64,000 bases of DNA from Paramacrobiotus metropolitanus (GCF_019649055.1 NW_026570294.1:434001-498000); one strand, 5' to 3'. Shown: positions 10,931 to 24,473, numbered from the stretch's first letter. Made by a program: numbers and translations. The notes: generated by a model not told the origin, from the letters alone.

Positions 10931-12600
10931 ATGTTAAGCGGTATTGATTCGGTTCCCAGATTGTCCATGCATTAACAATTTAACAGGTGTGAGTGATATA
11001 CAGTACAAGAAAGCCCGTTTAGGGAAATTATCCGTGTAGCGTAGTAAGTGTCCTGATGTGGATGCCGTGAAATAAATTATAAATATAATCAGGACTCGCA
11101 GTTTGTCATGCACCGACTTGTTATTTACGAGTCCGTGTACGGAATATAAATCAACACACCATGCTTTTAATCTGAACAGTTGCATAATCAATATTTTTCC
11201 ATGTTCACATTTTTTCGTTGGCAACTTCGCAGTGATCCCAGCTCTGTTTCAGCGTTAGCGCATAATAAGGACGTGAAAATCTGTTACCCGGCATTCGCTG
11301 TATTCGCACTCTGGCCGGTGGCTCTACTCGTGCCAGTTTCTGTACTGCCTGGCGCTGTACCAGTCAACTAAGAGCATGACCATAAATTTACGATTTACGG
11401 AAACTTCTCGGGAGAGATCGTTTTGGCAGCTGGTAAAAATGAGTCGCTCTGCAATTCCCAGTCGATTAATTTTATTTAAACAGAATTTACGAAAAGCCAT
11501 ACGAAGTATGGCTTGGAAGTATGGTTTTGTAAAATCTGTTTAAACAATCGAGTGGGAGATGCATGGGAGATGACTATTGCATCTCCCACTAGGGGATTTG
11601 GCGGGAGAATCTCTAATCTTTCTGTTAGGAAGTTAGACGAAAGAACTTAGAATAATACTCCAATAGATACATATACGTATAACGGCGATCTCACGTACGT
11701 TGAACTGTGAGACTGACGGCAGTATCATTGATGAAAATGCGAAAATATAGCAATCCAGTTGGATTGCGTCCGGCGTACATCGTATTTTCATCCCTAATAC
11801 TGCAATCGGTCTTCGGGCTTTCCGACATCGCGTCACCGTCCACCATCAAGCCCGACCATAATTCTCTCTGTAGAAGAGTATCTGTGGAAGTGTACTCCGG
11901 CTAATTAGCGGGAAAATACGCTTTCAAACCAGCTTTTCCCAAAATGCATCCTTATAAGGATGCTTCCGACATTTCTTGTCTCAGAATTTTCGTGGTTGGG
12001 CTTGTACTGCAGATGAAACGCTGAATCCGCGTAGGATTTCTCCAGATCTGGGGCTACTCCTGCCCCAGAGATATACAACGTGATATATAGTGATGTACAA
12101 CGGAATAACACTTGGTGCCCCACCCACTGCGCAACATCACGAGGACGAATTCCCCCTTTGCTGTCTGGCCATCGAGAGAAACTTATTTGCACGTGACGTG
12201 CTTTCATTATATTACCTCAAAACGTGATAGGTAAGAACATGAAAGATTATCTACTGCACAATGCACGACTACGTAAAGTATGCACTTATTGTACTGTATT
12301 AATAGTACCGTGCGCATCTCGATAACTTTTAAACCGTTTTTTGGCGGCTATCGGTAAAGAACAGCATGAGATGCAATTATGTCATTGCTTTGATATTTTA
12401 CTCATTGGTCAAAATTTTGTGTTTTCGGTTTTCTCATGTATATTTGTTTCATGTGAATCAGTCGTTTTTTATTCGTTGGTTTTACCATTATTTTATAGGC
12501 TTTCAAAAAATTTATCATAACTTACTAATATAAGTGCACGGTAAAATGTTTTAGAAACGTTTCGTAAATCATTTCTTAGCCCATTTCTGCTTTTCTTTTG
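10845..12600. repeat. dispersed repeat, copy A
   Basis: Colinear with copies B (21,420-24,250) and C (35,143-36,760). All three start with an imperfect hairpin whose arms read like tgccgctccacattagcacaga; here the arms are 10,845-10,866 and 10,922-10,943, degraded. Shared landmarks are a cctgatgtggatgccgtg block (about 11,050), gactcgcagtttgtcatgca, a gggagagatcgttttggcagc block (about 11,409) and atactgcaatcgg (about 11,798). No conserved ORF is apparent, so it is probably a non-autonomous element or duplicated spacer. Confidence 0.65.
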
Positions 12601-12625
12601 AAAAATAGAAGTACAATGTAGGACT

Positions 12626-12776
12626 AAATGGTCGCATAGCCCCATACCCAGCAACTCTGTACGCAAGCGGTGCAGTGCACTTGTAAGAAACGGATATTTT
12701 GAACTCAGTCGTACAGTGCACTGCGCTGCATTCGTACTGAATGTGGAGATGTTGGGTATGCGATATGCGACCATTT
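12626..12776. mobile_element. foldback MITE, about 151 bp
   Basis: Terminal inverted repeats 12,626-12,638 (aaatggtcgcata) and 12,764-12,776 are perfect over 13 bp and continue imperfectly inward (catacccagcaactc against the complement of gatgttgggtatg). An internal gtgcagtgcac-type pairing completes the hairpin. Non-coding. Confidence 0.55.
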
Positions 12777-13377
12777 TGTTCTAAGCTGTATGCATAAGTT
12801 CGGCATTTCGCACATTGTGGCCCATCGCATCTTTAGCGAATCTCTCAACGATGGCATGTAGCGTTGTTAATTTCTCAGCAAGAAACGGTTACGCAGCAGT
12901 TTTCTCTTAATGACTAATCATTATTATAAAAGGGCAAGCACTCCCTGTATGTACTTACTGCCGTCACCCGGCTGCATGGTGTTTTATTTTGCGGCTCAAC
13001 ATGATGCTTATGCACCGCGCCTGATTGAACCATAATATGTACACTGTACAGCCGCACCTTCAGACAGCCCGTGTGACGACAGCAAGTACAGGAAACCATG
13101 GACACTGTGACAACTCCTTTTATGTACTTTCTCAGACCAAAGTTGTCGTGCTGTTGTTGCGACCTGTTAATTTGTTGTACACAAAGCAAACGATGCGCGA
13201 CTATAGTCGCCGATCGTTTGTTTTGTGTACATAATTTATTTTGGTTAATGGTTTTGATTTTTGAATGGTGATTAATTTCCATACAAAGTTTATTGGTTTC
13301 CTTTGTGTTCAACAACAATGGTTAGACACTACGGTTAGAAGTTCCAGAAACAACCAAAATCATTCCCTTCCCCAAAT
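12777..13377. other. intergenic, includes the retrotransposon 3' tail
   Basis: The part from about 13,270 matches, inverted, the segment 41,405-41,520 and so is probably the 3' untranslated end of the RLE-type retrotransposon at 13,378-15,564. The rest shows nothing recognisable. Confidence 0.4.
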
Positions 13378-15564
13378 TTACTTCTGCCCGACAAAGTGCC
13401 TAAAATAGCGGCAGCGTTTCCCTTCATTATCGCTAGACTGATGCGTTGTTTCAAGAAGGCGGTCGATCGGCTTTCTCCTGTCTTTCCCCGAATTAGGCGT
13501 CCAACGAAGCTGACTGTATCTTTCGCGGCTTTCCAAGCACGCCAAGCGTTTCCACCGCAAATGGATAGAGCAGATACTGTTCTCCGAGGGAACGGTACTT
13601 TTGTCGCTTCCGACTTTCCGCTTGCCGAGCTGCTGCGCCAGCCGCTTTTGCAGTTCCTTTAAGGTACGATGGTGCCATTGTATCTGCGCAAGTGGCATCC
13701 CATGCCAGCTGTTTTCCATCACGGACGGGTACCAGAGTAACTCCATCCGGCCGCATGCCATTGTCTCCCGACATTCCCTTGGGCTCTAGTTCACTAGGAA
13801 TACCGGCCGTAAAACATCCACGGTGAAAAATGCTGTTTAACTCAGAATGTAAGCTCCATCTGCCCTTGTTGTACAAACAAGACAAACCATGGTGACCGTC
13901 CGGGGTTACCGGAAACGAGCATGCTTGGCAGTCGTGATTAGCGACCACAGGTAAGTCAAACCTCAGTCCGATGGCGATTCTTACTTGATCATCGGAAAGT
14001 AGGGTGCCCAAACTAGCCGCCGGCAATGCATACAGCCATGCTGCAGATTCCTTTTCTGAAGCAGCCAGCAAGAGTGCCATTTCCTTGTCGCTTCCGCTTT
14101 CCATGGTTTTCAACTATCCATCTCGAGTAAGACAAATCCACCACTGGCCAGTCCCAGCTTTTCTGAGATTTCCGAGCATGATCCACTGGCAGTTCAAAAT
14201 GGTAAGTATCAGTCCATAATGTTATGGCTTCATTGAGACCCGACAACTGACAGTTAGGGAGCAAATCTGAGAAGATAGACTGTACCGAGGTAGCCAAAGC
14301 GATGAACGCTGACAGTGCTAGCTCCTCCGTGCGCCGTATACCCAGTCCTCCTCGACCTACTGGCCTACCGGCATGGCTACTGTGTCCACTGAGATTCGTT
14401 GATATCCGCATTGGCGATTGAAGTAGTACCTTTCCTCATCAAACTGTCAAACTCGCGTAAAATATCCGGGCACGTATATGTTTGGCTTGTTCTTAAAACG
14501 TACAGCAGTTTCGGTGTACTTAGGCAGTTTCGCAACAAATACAGTGCTTGCTGAGATGGTAGTAATTTTAGCTTTTCCACCAACCTTTCGATTTCAGATA
14601 TCTTGGAGCGTAGGAAAGACGGAACTGCAAAAACGGTAACCGGTGCGCCCAGGAAATACAAATTCTCATTCTCGCGAACTTCCCAATCTGGCCATTGCCA
14701 TAGGAAGCGATGTTTGTCCGCTGCACGTTCTTCTTCTGTTCCACCAGAAAAGTGTACTTCGCACTTTTCACGGTTTAGAACCAAACCGATCTTATTTCCC
14801 TCTTCTTCAATCTTTTGGATGTCTGCCATGACGGCTTCCCTTTTTCCGGCCAACGTTACATGATCTAAGAAACCTAACTTCAATTCACTCTGAGGCCCGT
14901 TCAGCAGTGGCAACGTCCCCAGGCAATATCCCAGGGGGCCAGCGTTATCTCCTTGCTGAACTCCCCATTCGGAAGCGATCACGTCGGTCCTTTCACGTGT
15001 AAAAAATTTTTTTTTTTATGATAAGTCCTCTCCACATACCAGGTGAGAAACTGGAGCATACGATTGGTGGAAGTAGGGGTAATATTGTGGTATATCAGAG
15101 CGGACGGCTTCCAAAACGGCAGTCCTGCTGGTCGTATTAAAAGCATTCTTGAAATCTAGTTTCACCATGACGCGTGCCTCGACATGTTTCGTCTCCAGAT
15201 AACTTCGCGCTGCATGTACGGCAGCTTCGGCGCCTCCTTTCGTACCATATCCTAACTGGACTGGTCGAAGTTTTCTGCCCATTTCTTCCTGACATCTTGC
15301 ACTGATAATCTTAGATGCTGATCTGCGCAATACTTCTCCCACTGAGATTGGACGAATTCCACCAGATGGCTTTTTCAGGGCTACTAAATTTGCACCAAAC
15401 AAAAAGGGACGTACGTCAACAGGAACTTTACCATTGACAATAACATCCAACAAACTGGTCATAGCTACACACAAGTCTCCTTCCATGGCATCTCTCCGCT
15501 CCAGCATATCTTTGAGATGCTGCGGTTTCATTCCCATAAATCCGCCGACAGAGCCCGCTGGCAT
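13378..15564 (-). pseudogene. RLE-type non-LTR retrotransposon, decayed reverse transcriptase/endonuclease gene
   Basis: Read from 15,564 downward the frames 15,564-15,016, 14,982-14,377, 14,411-14,013, 14,113-13,493 and 13,761-13,378 form one protein broken by frameshifts. Visible domains in order are RT fingers (GGIRPISVGEVLRR), motif A (KLDFKNAFN), motif B (QQGDNAGPLGYCL), a damaged motif C (FLDH where two aspartates are expected), a zinc-like motif (CQACSFPVTPDGHHGLSC) and the endonuclease-like RPDGVTLVP and LAWDAT. An A/T homopolymer near 15,000-15,020 interrupts the palm. Loss of the catalytic aspartate and at least four frame changes make it dead. Same family as 3610-4371. Confidence 0.8.
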
Positions 15565-15639
15565 ATTAAAAACAGCATCCAGCAGCTCCGCGGTGATTAA
15601 TTTTGCATTTTTTTTAAAAGCTGGTGTATTGCTCTAATT

Positions 15640-17850
15640 GTAAGTCGATGCATTAACTAAGACCAACACGGGGAAAGTTGAGTTGTGTGTGATTAATATA
15701 ATGATTTCTGCAGCGGTGTTGAATAAAATAATGAGAATAGCGAAGTATGGCACGTTCAACATGCTCGTGTTGCAATAGTATGTGTTTCAGTTTTATACAA
15801 CACCGTGCCGCCTCAAATAAATGGCCCAGTTAGGTAATCATCCACTACAGCAATCACGAAACCGAAACATCAGCGTAAAAATGCATATTATTAATAGTAA
15901 GTAATTTGGGGGATTCGGTTACTTATACAACACATATGACGTACCGCCGGACGGCAGCGGTATAACTCTATTCTGTTACCATCAAGAGCGGTTTTCGTCT
16001 TCGTACAGTTCATCGCGGATGATCTATTGACCGATGTGGATCGTGGATTTCTTGGTTTAGTATCCCTAGGTGCAATTGACGTTATTGCTCCATCAATTGC
16101 AGTTAACAGATAAATTACGAGTTGAATCTAAATTTGTTGCAAAGTTCCTACTTTGTCCTTTATGATTCGTCGTTACTCAGTAACCATATTTAAACTTTAA
16201 AGGTGATCCCTCCGTACACCTTTCGCTGCCTCTTACTCCACATCTGTACATTTACATCACCTTTATTTAAATTTTATTCGTTAATAATACCGCTATCGAT
16301 TAAACATAAGAAAAGAGAAGCATCGCATAGCATCAACAAACAGTGGAAACAGGCGCCCGAATCACAGCCTTTCTGCGCTACCTTTCATTCGCTACATTAT
16401 CTTTTTGAGCACCACCTTTGACTCCGTCCATACAACTCCGTAGACTGGTGAGATGTAAAAGCATGTTGATAAAGTTCAGAAAATGCTTTTTGATGTGGGA
16501 TTGGGCTCTTTCAAGGACTTCGTGCCTAACTGCCTATTATAAAGCATGGAGTGCTTCTCAGAAATCAGCCTGATCTAACTGCCGCAGCAAATGAAGAATA
16601 ATTATGTAACGCGTTTGTAGATGAAAAATGTTATTTTACAAGGTCTAAGTTGAATACTGTGGAGATCTGTTTTCAGTGCATCTGATATACAGAGGTTGCC
16701 CATCTACGTTCAACCTCACCGTCAACCGAGGGTCGGTGGAGGAGAGCGACCAGATCCCCGCACAACCGGCGGCCCCTTTATTGAAGCAACGCGAAGTCGC
16801 ATCTGTAGTTGTACTTGTACAGATATATAGCACATGTAGGCTGATGTAGCTTAATCGTACCTCAGTACGTTCAATAAAAAAAAAATACCATGTCACCAAA
16901 ATTTATGAACGAATGGATGATTGTCCATGAAAGCATATGCAAAACAGAAACAGCAGGAATTCAATGCAAATAATAACAGTTATCATCTTAGTGGATTGCG
17001 TTACTTATACCACATACATATTACATACCGGACCGGCACCGGTATGTAATATGTTTGCGGTTTTGCGGAATGTAGTACTTAGTACTGGTATCATCGGCGG
17101 TATGTAATATGTAGGATCTCATGATTCTTATAATAACGGCGGTAAAATACGCAGCTTTAGTATTTTTTTTAAACTTACACTGTCTTGAGTACGGTACTGA
17201 TGCAGCTTACACGTGTTGAATTTGCAAGAATTACTTTTTACAACGCTTTGTACACCGTGCGGTGTATGTACTGTATATACACCTGAACTATTTGCACAAG
17301 TGTATCTACGGATCTTACAGCTAGGGTGCAGTGAAATGAGTTTGGGAACGCCGTGCTCGTACTACTGCTCTCAGGGAGCGCACTTCCGTTGTGCTTGGAA
17401 GGCATTACATCAAACAATCGATTTTCTTCAATATGCCGTCATGCGGCCTACCTGTATATCCTGGTTTCCGTACCCGAAGTCGAAGCCATAAATGCATGAT
17501 GTATCGCTGTGTATTAGACCTTTCTAACGCTCATTTTCAAAGAAATATTTTTGTTCCCGTGCATATTAACGGCTTACGTAGATTCTGAGAATAATAATAT
17601 CGCAGTTTGCTGTATTATCTTTAACTAGTAGTAATATCGCAATTTGCTGTATTATCTTTAAGTAATTTTTAACATCACCGAAGTTCATTATTTCATCCGG
17701 AATCATAATCAGATTCATGCAAAGGCTGCGATTTGGATGTGATTTACTTAAATAAGGAAACCATCGCGTCGTCTATGTGGGATCTTTTTTGCCGCCATTG
17801 AATTTTCGTATGTCCACTTTGCTGTTGGAGCAATACTCGTAAATTGCATC
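15640..17850. other. intergenic with small repeated motifs
   Basis: Related acttatac(a/c)aca...cgtacc motifs occur near 15,921 and 16,998, and a tatgtaatatgt motif recurs near 17,042 and 17,100. The segment near 17,190-17,290 resembles 36,845-36,935 upstream of FRAS1 copy 2. No gene is supported. Confidence 0.35.
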
Positions 17851-19348
17851 ATGGACGCCTTGTCGTCATCATATGTTAGAAAACCTGGACCCAGCCGACA
17901 GCCGGACGCTCCACCGTCATACAAAGATGTGATGCAACCGGCGGATGCTAAGGAGATGATACCACTCACAGCGCACCCGGAACCTATCGTAACCCAGCCG
18001 TCGACGGATAGTACCGATGTTATCTTAAAGATCGACCCTCCTGGTGCTCCGGGTGACATGGATCCCGCTGATCAGGAGAGGTGTTGCGCATTTCGCTCGA
18101 TTTTCGTGGTATTAATAGTTGTGGGCGTCGGGTTATGTGCGTGGGACACCGATTATCGCCGGTATCGCGGGAGTGACGAGTTCATACCGGATAAAATAAC
18201 TGAGGCCCGGGACAAGGAGGCTTATCAACGGACGGGGGTCGGTGGGATTCTGCTGGGAATCGGTATGCTTGGCTATCTCATTGATGCTATGGCGACCAAC
18301 TGTGCGAAAATTATATTCTGCGGTCCCAAGCGCTTGGAGCAGCAGTTGAAAAAGGTTGAACAAGGTACGACACAATAATTATACTTAACAGTCAAGGGAA
18401 TCAAACCTGCGCTAACGAGCCCTCGCGAAACTGTGCGAAATAAGGCCAAGTATTTCGAATATTGTCTCGGACTGTGTAAATTTCGTACAGCGATTCCTTG
18501 TCTTTGCAACAAGCTAGAGACAGTTAAACCTAAGCCTAAACGAAAACAGTTGTTTTAGAGGCGCTCGTTTAAACGCAGCATCATAAAAAAAATTCGTGTT
18601 GTCTTTAAACCCCTTTGTTGAATTTTCGAAAAATATATTGGTTTTTTATTGGTCCAGTTTTTGGAATTTTTCAGTTAATGCGCATAGTCATCTACTTTAA
18701 ATGTTGTCCAGCATTTCGCTGTCCGTCGTAGCGCAGATAGAAATTTTGAAGCTTTCCTAATCTTATAACCGATTATAAAATGACAGATGTACATTTAGCA
18801 CAACGCCAGTGGCGCCGCTTTTTAGATGTTGCTAATTTTGCTTGAACTTAGGCAAACCGAAACTTACGTGGCAAATAAAATGCTTCCATCGAGATATTAA
18901 AACCCGGGTTATTGACGACCCGGAAACCGGCCCACGAACCGAAACCCGGACCAAAATTTTCACGACCTGGAGTGGCACCCGGGAATTCCAGTTCAATTCC
19001 TGGTCAGATGAAACACCCGACCAAACCGGCCAACTCAGCGGCATCTGCCATATTCGTTTCCAGAAGAACTTCGTCTTAGCGGATGCGGGAACCAAGGAAG
19101 CGTTTAATGCTCAGAAGCAGGCATTCATCAATGCCAACAAAGACCGCGATAAGGAGTACACCATCCAGGACATCTTTGAGATCGAGGGCTATCTGCATAA
19201 ACTGACTGTGCGGACAACGCGTGGAGGATGGTGGTGCTGCACGTATCTGTTCTTGGTAGCGTCATTCCTCCTGTATCCCTGGTTATGCTGCTGGTCGCGT
19301 TGCTGGAATCCCGTGGAGTACACTCTTACTAAAAAATTATCAGTGTAG
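17851..19348 (+). CDS. TMEM151: TMEM151-like multipass membrane protein, two exons
   Basis: Exon 1 is 17,851-18,364 and exon 2 is 18,852-19,348, joined in phase 1 across a 487-bp GT-AG intron, giving about 336 residues. The N-terminus is cytosol-like, with a PPSY motif (APPSYKDV), a possible WW-domain ligand. Two membrane segments follow (SIFVVLIVVGVGLCAW; GGILLGIGMLGYLIDAM). Exon 2 opens with PKLTWQIKCFH, matching the TMEM151 signature before CYHYE, then RFQKNFVLAD, and a third hydrophobic segment (YLFLVASFLLYPWLCCW) close to the end LTKKLSV. Length and layout are somewhat shorter than vertebrate TMEM151. The molecular function of the family is unknown. A second copy of exon 2 lies at 33,376-33,870. 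Confidence 0.75.
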
Positions 19349-21419
19349 CATATATATTGCGCAGTGGTATTTTTATAATGTTTGTTCTTTTTGGCGAGTT
19401 CGGGTCCGATGTTTACTTACTACATTCCCTCTTTGTACTTTATTGCCAGTGGCTATATTTATGCCCGGATGGTGACATATGGTTACTTAACTGCTTTATT
19501 TCTGCGATAATCTTCGACTAGAGTTATTGATAATGTGTTACATATCATTAAATGTTAATTTACAATTATTTAAAATTGTATTGCTTCTACTTAAACGCGG
19601 CAAAAAATGCTTACAGAGGTTTTCTATCATTTAACAATTAGTTTTCCCCCATACGCGGACAGCTTTGCCGGCATACGTTTGGAATTGTACGCTGCACGCC
19701 GCACGGTGTCTAGGGAAGCAGCAGGAACACGGCAGCGCCCAGCAGACATTTTTGTTGTTTCTCTTCAACACGATCGCTAGAATGCAGTTTCTTGGCTAGA
19801 ATGGTGAAATCACTAACACGAAAGCCCTGTAGAAAAAGCCAATGGTAATGGGTGACCTTTCTGATACTTCGATTAGTGTCGCCTCCGCCTCTGCCTAACT
19901 AGTTTGACATAATTGGAGAATTAATCAGGGATAATTCCCATAAAGCCCTAAAAATTCTTTCATGTGAAAAATAGTGTTGCCGAAATAATAGCGCATGCTT
20001 CCTGTCTTGAAAACAGTAGTGTCTGATTTCCAACGTGTAAGAACATGACATTGGGATTGTTAGTTTAACTTGGTACGATTATTGCAGAATGCTTAGAGTA
20101 GTTCAGCAAAGCCGTCTGCCTGCCAGCACACCGTATTAAGGAGCAGCGGCCGGTTTTCCGGTTGCATGCGTGCTGGTATTTCCGCTTAGATGCGTAATGC
20201 TGCTCCGTTCAAATTAGCTTAATCTGCGCTAGCCCCCGCAGTAACTTAGATTCATCACATAGGTATTCCTGTTATGCTTCAGCCATGCAGTACCCGCAAA
20301 AAGCGATTGCACTTTACTAGTTAATTGCAATTTATATTATTACTATTATTATCGGTTTTGTAAGTGCTTAACTGCAATTTATTTTGGTAGTTCCTAGGTA
20401 CTGCACTTAAGGAGAATTTGTACTATGGTCGCAAGATGGAAAACGAGATTTTCGAAATTCTACAGTTGTAATAGGAAGGGTTATATCTATTACTGGGCGG
20501 AGGTTGAGTAAAATTACCTTGCAACGAAAAAAGTTATTCAAGTTTTTTGGTTGACGATCAGGAGCAATTTGGCGGGCTGGGGTATTTTTCTACACTACTG
20601 CCACCTGTGGTCAAAATCAGTGAAAGAAAGATTGCTTCGAGAAGATGCCTTGTGGTTGTTATGCACCATGCCAGATTGCAAGTGTGACAGAAACAGACAA
20701 GATTCATGTTTACACATTGAGGACACAGAAAGCATGACAAAGTGCGCTAGACAATGGAAAGACATAGCGCTATCCTGTGAGTGCACATGAAAGAGTGGCC
20801 AAAGTCCACTCATCGGTGTGCACACAACCAGTGCGGCGGCACTGCAAGCGCAGAATCGGTAAGACCAAAGGAAAGCGCAGTACAAAAGAAGGTTCTTCGT
20901 CCCATCCTGAACAATTTTTGAAAAACAACTTCTAAAATCAATAACAATTCGCAACGATTTCAGAAAATTTCACACTTTGATAAGACTAAAGAAAAATCAT
21001 TTTCAAAAAGAATTGTGAAGCGTTTTTGTGGAAAAAGTTTATGTACTCTTTAGAAAAGAAAATAAAGTAACTTTGGGTGTAAAAAAGTTTGTTTTTTTCA
21101 ATACTTTTTTTTTGAAAAATCGCTCCACAATACTTTAGCCATTCTAACGGAACACACTGCTGTTCTTAAATGAAAAATTAAAAATCTGCTTGAGTTGTTA
21201 TTGCGTCCGCAAAATAACGACCTTAAATCAGTAACTTTTACACTTTAAAACAACCAAACCGAGTTCAGACTTCTAATATACGTAGTGAAAACATCATAGT
21301 GTTGGGTGCAGTGCATAGTTATCATGCAGCACAAAGACACGCATTGCGCCAGCGAGAACAGTCAAAAGAGGTCGAAATCAGTAGAATCTCTACTTAATCG
21401 TATGTGAGAATCAAGCAAC
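19349..21419. other. intergenic, nothing recognised
   Basis: AT-rich with homopolymer runs (for example near 21,100). An open stretch around 20,620-20,790 has no recognisable domain. No gene is supported. Confidence 0.35.
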
Positions 21420-21940
21420 TGCCGCTCCACATTAGCACAGAAAGCATGAGCATTCGTTTCTTTTAGCTAAAGGCGATCTATTTGTTTTGCTTCATTCCTA
21501 GAAAAGTTACAGTAACTACATTTTATAGAATAGAAAAAAATGCTCTTTAAAATGAGAGATCTTTTGAAAAGCATGGAAACTGAACAGAAACAGAAATCTG
21601 TCTGACACCAAAAAGTACCGGGGGTCTAAAATGACGCACGGGTGCAGCAGCACGATTCGATTCACGTAGCTGCCACCACATTTCGAATCAAAATGTATCC
21701 AACCGCACGCGGGCTGCGTGTCTGCGTAGCGCTATAACCGTGCGCAGGCTGCGATTTCATGAACGCCATGCGCAGCCTGCAGGTAGCGTGGTTGTCTCCT
21801 CAAAGTCGTGCACCGATGCAGCGGACCATTTTCGAAACACGAAGACCCTAATTTACTAGGAATAACGTTTGGACAGTTCTACGCGTTTTGTATTCCATTG
21901 CCGCAATGGAATTGGATGTTCTTGGTACCATTGGAAACAG

Positions 21941-22110
21941 AAAATTATTCTACATACTGGGTTTTCTTGGTTTTGCGATAGAATCTTTCGAACTCCAACG
22001 CTCAGTGGTTTTATCGGTAAGAACAATTAGTTCTATGTTTAAAAATTCACATCTTTTTAGCTTTTCATTCAAAGTTTTTTTCAAATAAACCCAGTATGTA
22101 AAATAATTTT
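21941..22110. repeat. inverted repeat inside the insertion in repeat B
   Basis: Arms 21,941-21,964 and 22,087-22,110 are inverted copies over 24 bp with one mismatch (core tacatactgggttt), 122 bp apart. It may be a small foldback element. Confidence 0.55.
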
Positions 22111-22899
22111 AAGTTTCAACTGAAAACATCAAACCTGAAGATGTTCCATTTACTGCTTGGATGGGATTTTTTAAGGGCAAACACAACATAAAAATTTTTC
22201 TAACATTTGTGCTTTTAGCGCTGCTTTTGAAAATCTATCTGTTGAAAAGCGCGATTTTTGAGCTTTCTAATGAGCCTATACACTTCTAAAGCGGACCAAA
22301 ACAAGGCACAAAAAAAATTTTCAAAGTAGCCATAAATATTGGCATGTTTCAAACAAGTATATCCCGTAAAGAAGGAATGCTCATATTATGTGCAAATATA
22401 GAGCGGCATTAATGATTCGCCTCACAGCCTGTCCATACATTAGCAGGTGTTAGTGCAATATGAGAAAGCCCGCACAGGAAGAATATCCGTATACCGTAGT
22501 AAACATCCTGATGTGGATGCCGTGCAATAAATTATATTTGCGACTGGCAACTTGATATGCAGCGACTTGTGATTTACGAGTCTGAGTAGGAAGTGTAAAA
22601 AAATGCGCATTGCGCACCATGCCCTTAATCCTGATAGTTGCATAATCAATATGTTCCATGTTCGACAATTTCAACCGGCAACGTCGCTGTGATCCGGACA
22701 TTGTTTCATCGTTCTGAACAACGCTGTTGTTCAAAAAATAACCAGATTGGCCATGTTAACACTGGTGCTAAAATGACATAAGGAAGTGAAAATGTGTTTC
22801 CTGTCATCCTCTTTACTCGCACTCTCTGGCCGATGGGCCCAACTCGTGCCAGCCTCGATACTGCCTGGCGCTGTGACAGTCAACTAAAAGCAACCATAA

Positions 22900-23868
22900 G
22901 GTTACCCCTATTTTGGCTTTTACCGTTCGCGAATGTAGAGATCCTACGATATCCACTCAAAACTCAGTCTTGACCATTCTAAAGTGTTTCTTAGTTAAAA
23001 TCAGGAAAAATTCAACCCCCGTAACCAGTATCATAGGTTCAACAGTAAACTTTAAAATTCAACATTTGGTAATTCCGCTTAAAAATTAACTAGTCTGACT
23101 AGATTGAACTGAGATTTTTTTTTACCCGCCTATAAAATGTTAAACGCGATTCTCCAGCACCTTGCGAGAGCTTTCTTGAAAAAAGTCCATTTTAAAGTTG
23201 CAACTTGCAAAAAACACTTCGTCGGTTGCTTGATTCGACAATAACTCGAGCAGAATCAACTTTTTTCAGAATCGCCCTCGCAATTAAACTTTTACGATAT
23301 CCATACATCCACTGTCAAAATTTCAAAATTCTACTCTATTCCGTTAGTGACTAGTTAATTTTCAAAGCCTATTAACCGCATTTTGGGCTGTAGGATTCGA
23401 AAGTTCATGCAGGGATAAATCTCATTTGAAGATGTTGGCAGTCTCAGTTCACCACACATACCACGTAGGAATAGCCCGAAAGACCAACTAGACAGCCGAT
23501 TGTGCGCTGGCCAGCTACACTCATGTGTGATCAAAGTCTTTTGTCTTCAGAGTTTGCATCAATTTTGCTACGGTTTTATGACCCAGTAAAACAAAAGATG
23601 CAAACGGCAAACAGGTGCTCCCCATTCATTTGACTGCATGTCCAAATCTAATCGCTTGCATATACGCAGGCATACAAATGGTAAGCCGGGCCGCTCATTA
23701 ATTACAGTACTGGCTGCTCTGGGTCGAATACTTTAAAAATTCATATCTCGGCTCCCGGTTACTATATTTCTATACACTCTTCCCCACCAGATAGAGCAAA
23801 CTTCAGTTGGTGGGATTGCAAGTTTTGAGAAACTGGCCTTTTTGAAAAAAGCCAAAATAGGGGTAACC
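22900..23868. mobile_element. non-autonomous TIR DNA transposon, 969 bp
   Basis: Perfect 22-bp terminal inverted repeats (ggttacccctattttggc plus tttt at 22,900-22,921; complement at 23,847-23,868) are flanked on both sides by ataa (22,896-22,899 and 23,869-23,872), a probable target-site duplication. It interrupts repeat copy B. No ORF suggests a transposase, so it depends on another element. Superfamily not assigned. Confidence 0.8.
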
Positions 23869-24405
23869 ATAAACGTGAGCAACCAGTCAACTAAAAGCAA
23901 CCATAACTTCTCGGGAGAGATCGTTTAGGCAGCTGATAAAAATTGGTCGCTCTGCAATTCCCAGTCGATTTTTCTAAACAGAATTTACGAACGCCACATG
24001 GCTTTCGTAAATCCTGTTTCGAGTGTGGAGATGCATCTCCCGCCCTAGATCTTGCGGCGAAATCTCTAATCGATCTTTAAATTTTTTTAATAAAATACTC
24101 TTTGTTTTATTTACGTACGTATAAGGGCGATCTCACATTGCAATGTGAGACTGACGGCAGTATTACTGACGAAAATACAAGTTATACAATGCAGTGAATG
24201 CACGCAATCTAATTGGATTACGATCTTTGTCCATAATACTGCAATCGGACTTCAAATTGCTACAGATACATAGCTGCAGTATCTGTATTGTCAGGTTCAC
24301 TCCTTACGGGAGTTATTATGTAGCACATTTATTCCCTGCATGTTTTCCTATTGGCCGGCGTAGCCGCCGGAGCTGTTACGTAATCACTCGCTATTATTCA
24401 CGGCC

Positions 24406-24413
24406 TATAAAAG
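24406..24413 (+). promoter_or_regulatory. LTR TATA box
   Basis: tataaaag in a GC-flanked context (cggcctataaaagccggg), the likely core promoter of the retrotransposon; an identical site lies in the 3' LTR. Transcription would start about 30 bases downstream. Confidence 0.7.
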
Positions 24414-24467
24414 CCGGGCATTCTCTGTTATGGAGTTAGTTGCATTTTCTGATCTTTTGCTTTTGTT

Positions 24468-24473
24468 AATAAA
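24468..24473 (+). terminator. LTR polyadenylation signal
   Basis: AATAAA 55 bases after the TATA box. In the 3' LTR copy it would direct 3' end formation of the genomic RNA, so the R region lies around here. Confidence 0.6.

Larger units (their letters stand above)
21420..24250. repeat. dispersed repeat, copy B, with nested insertions
   Basis: Starts with the same hairpin arm as copies A and C (21,420-21,441); its partner arm lies at 22,387-22,408, so about 900 bp of unrelated DNA (roughly 21,470-22,370) has entered the hairpin loop. A 969-bp TIR element interrupts it at 22,900-23,868. Similarity to copy A stops at atactgcaatcgg (about 24,236-24,248), just before the LTR retrotransposon. Confidence 0.6.
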
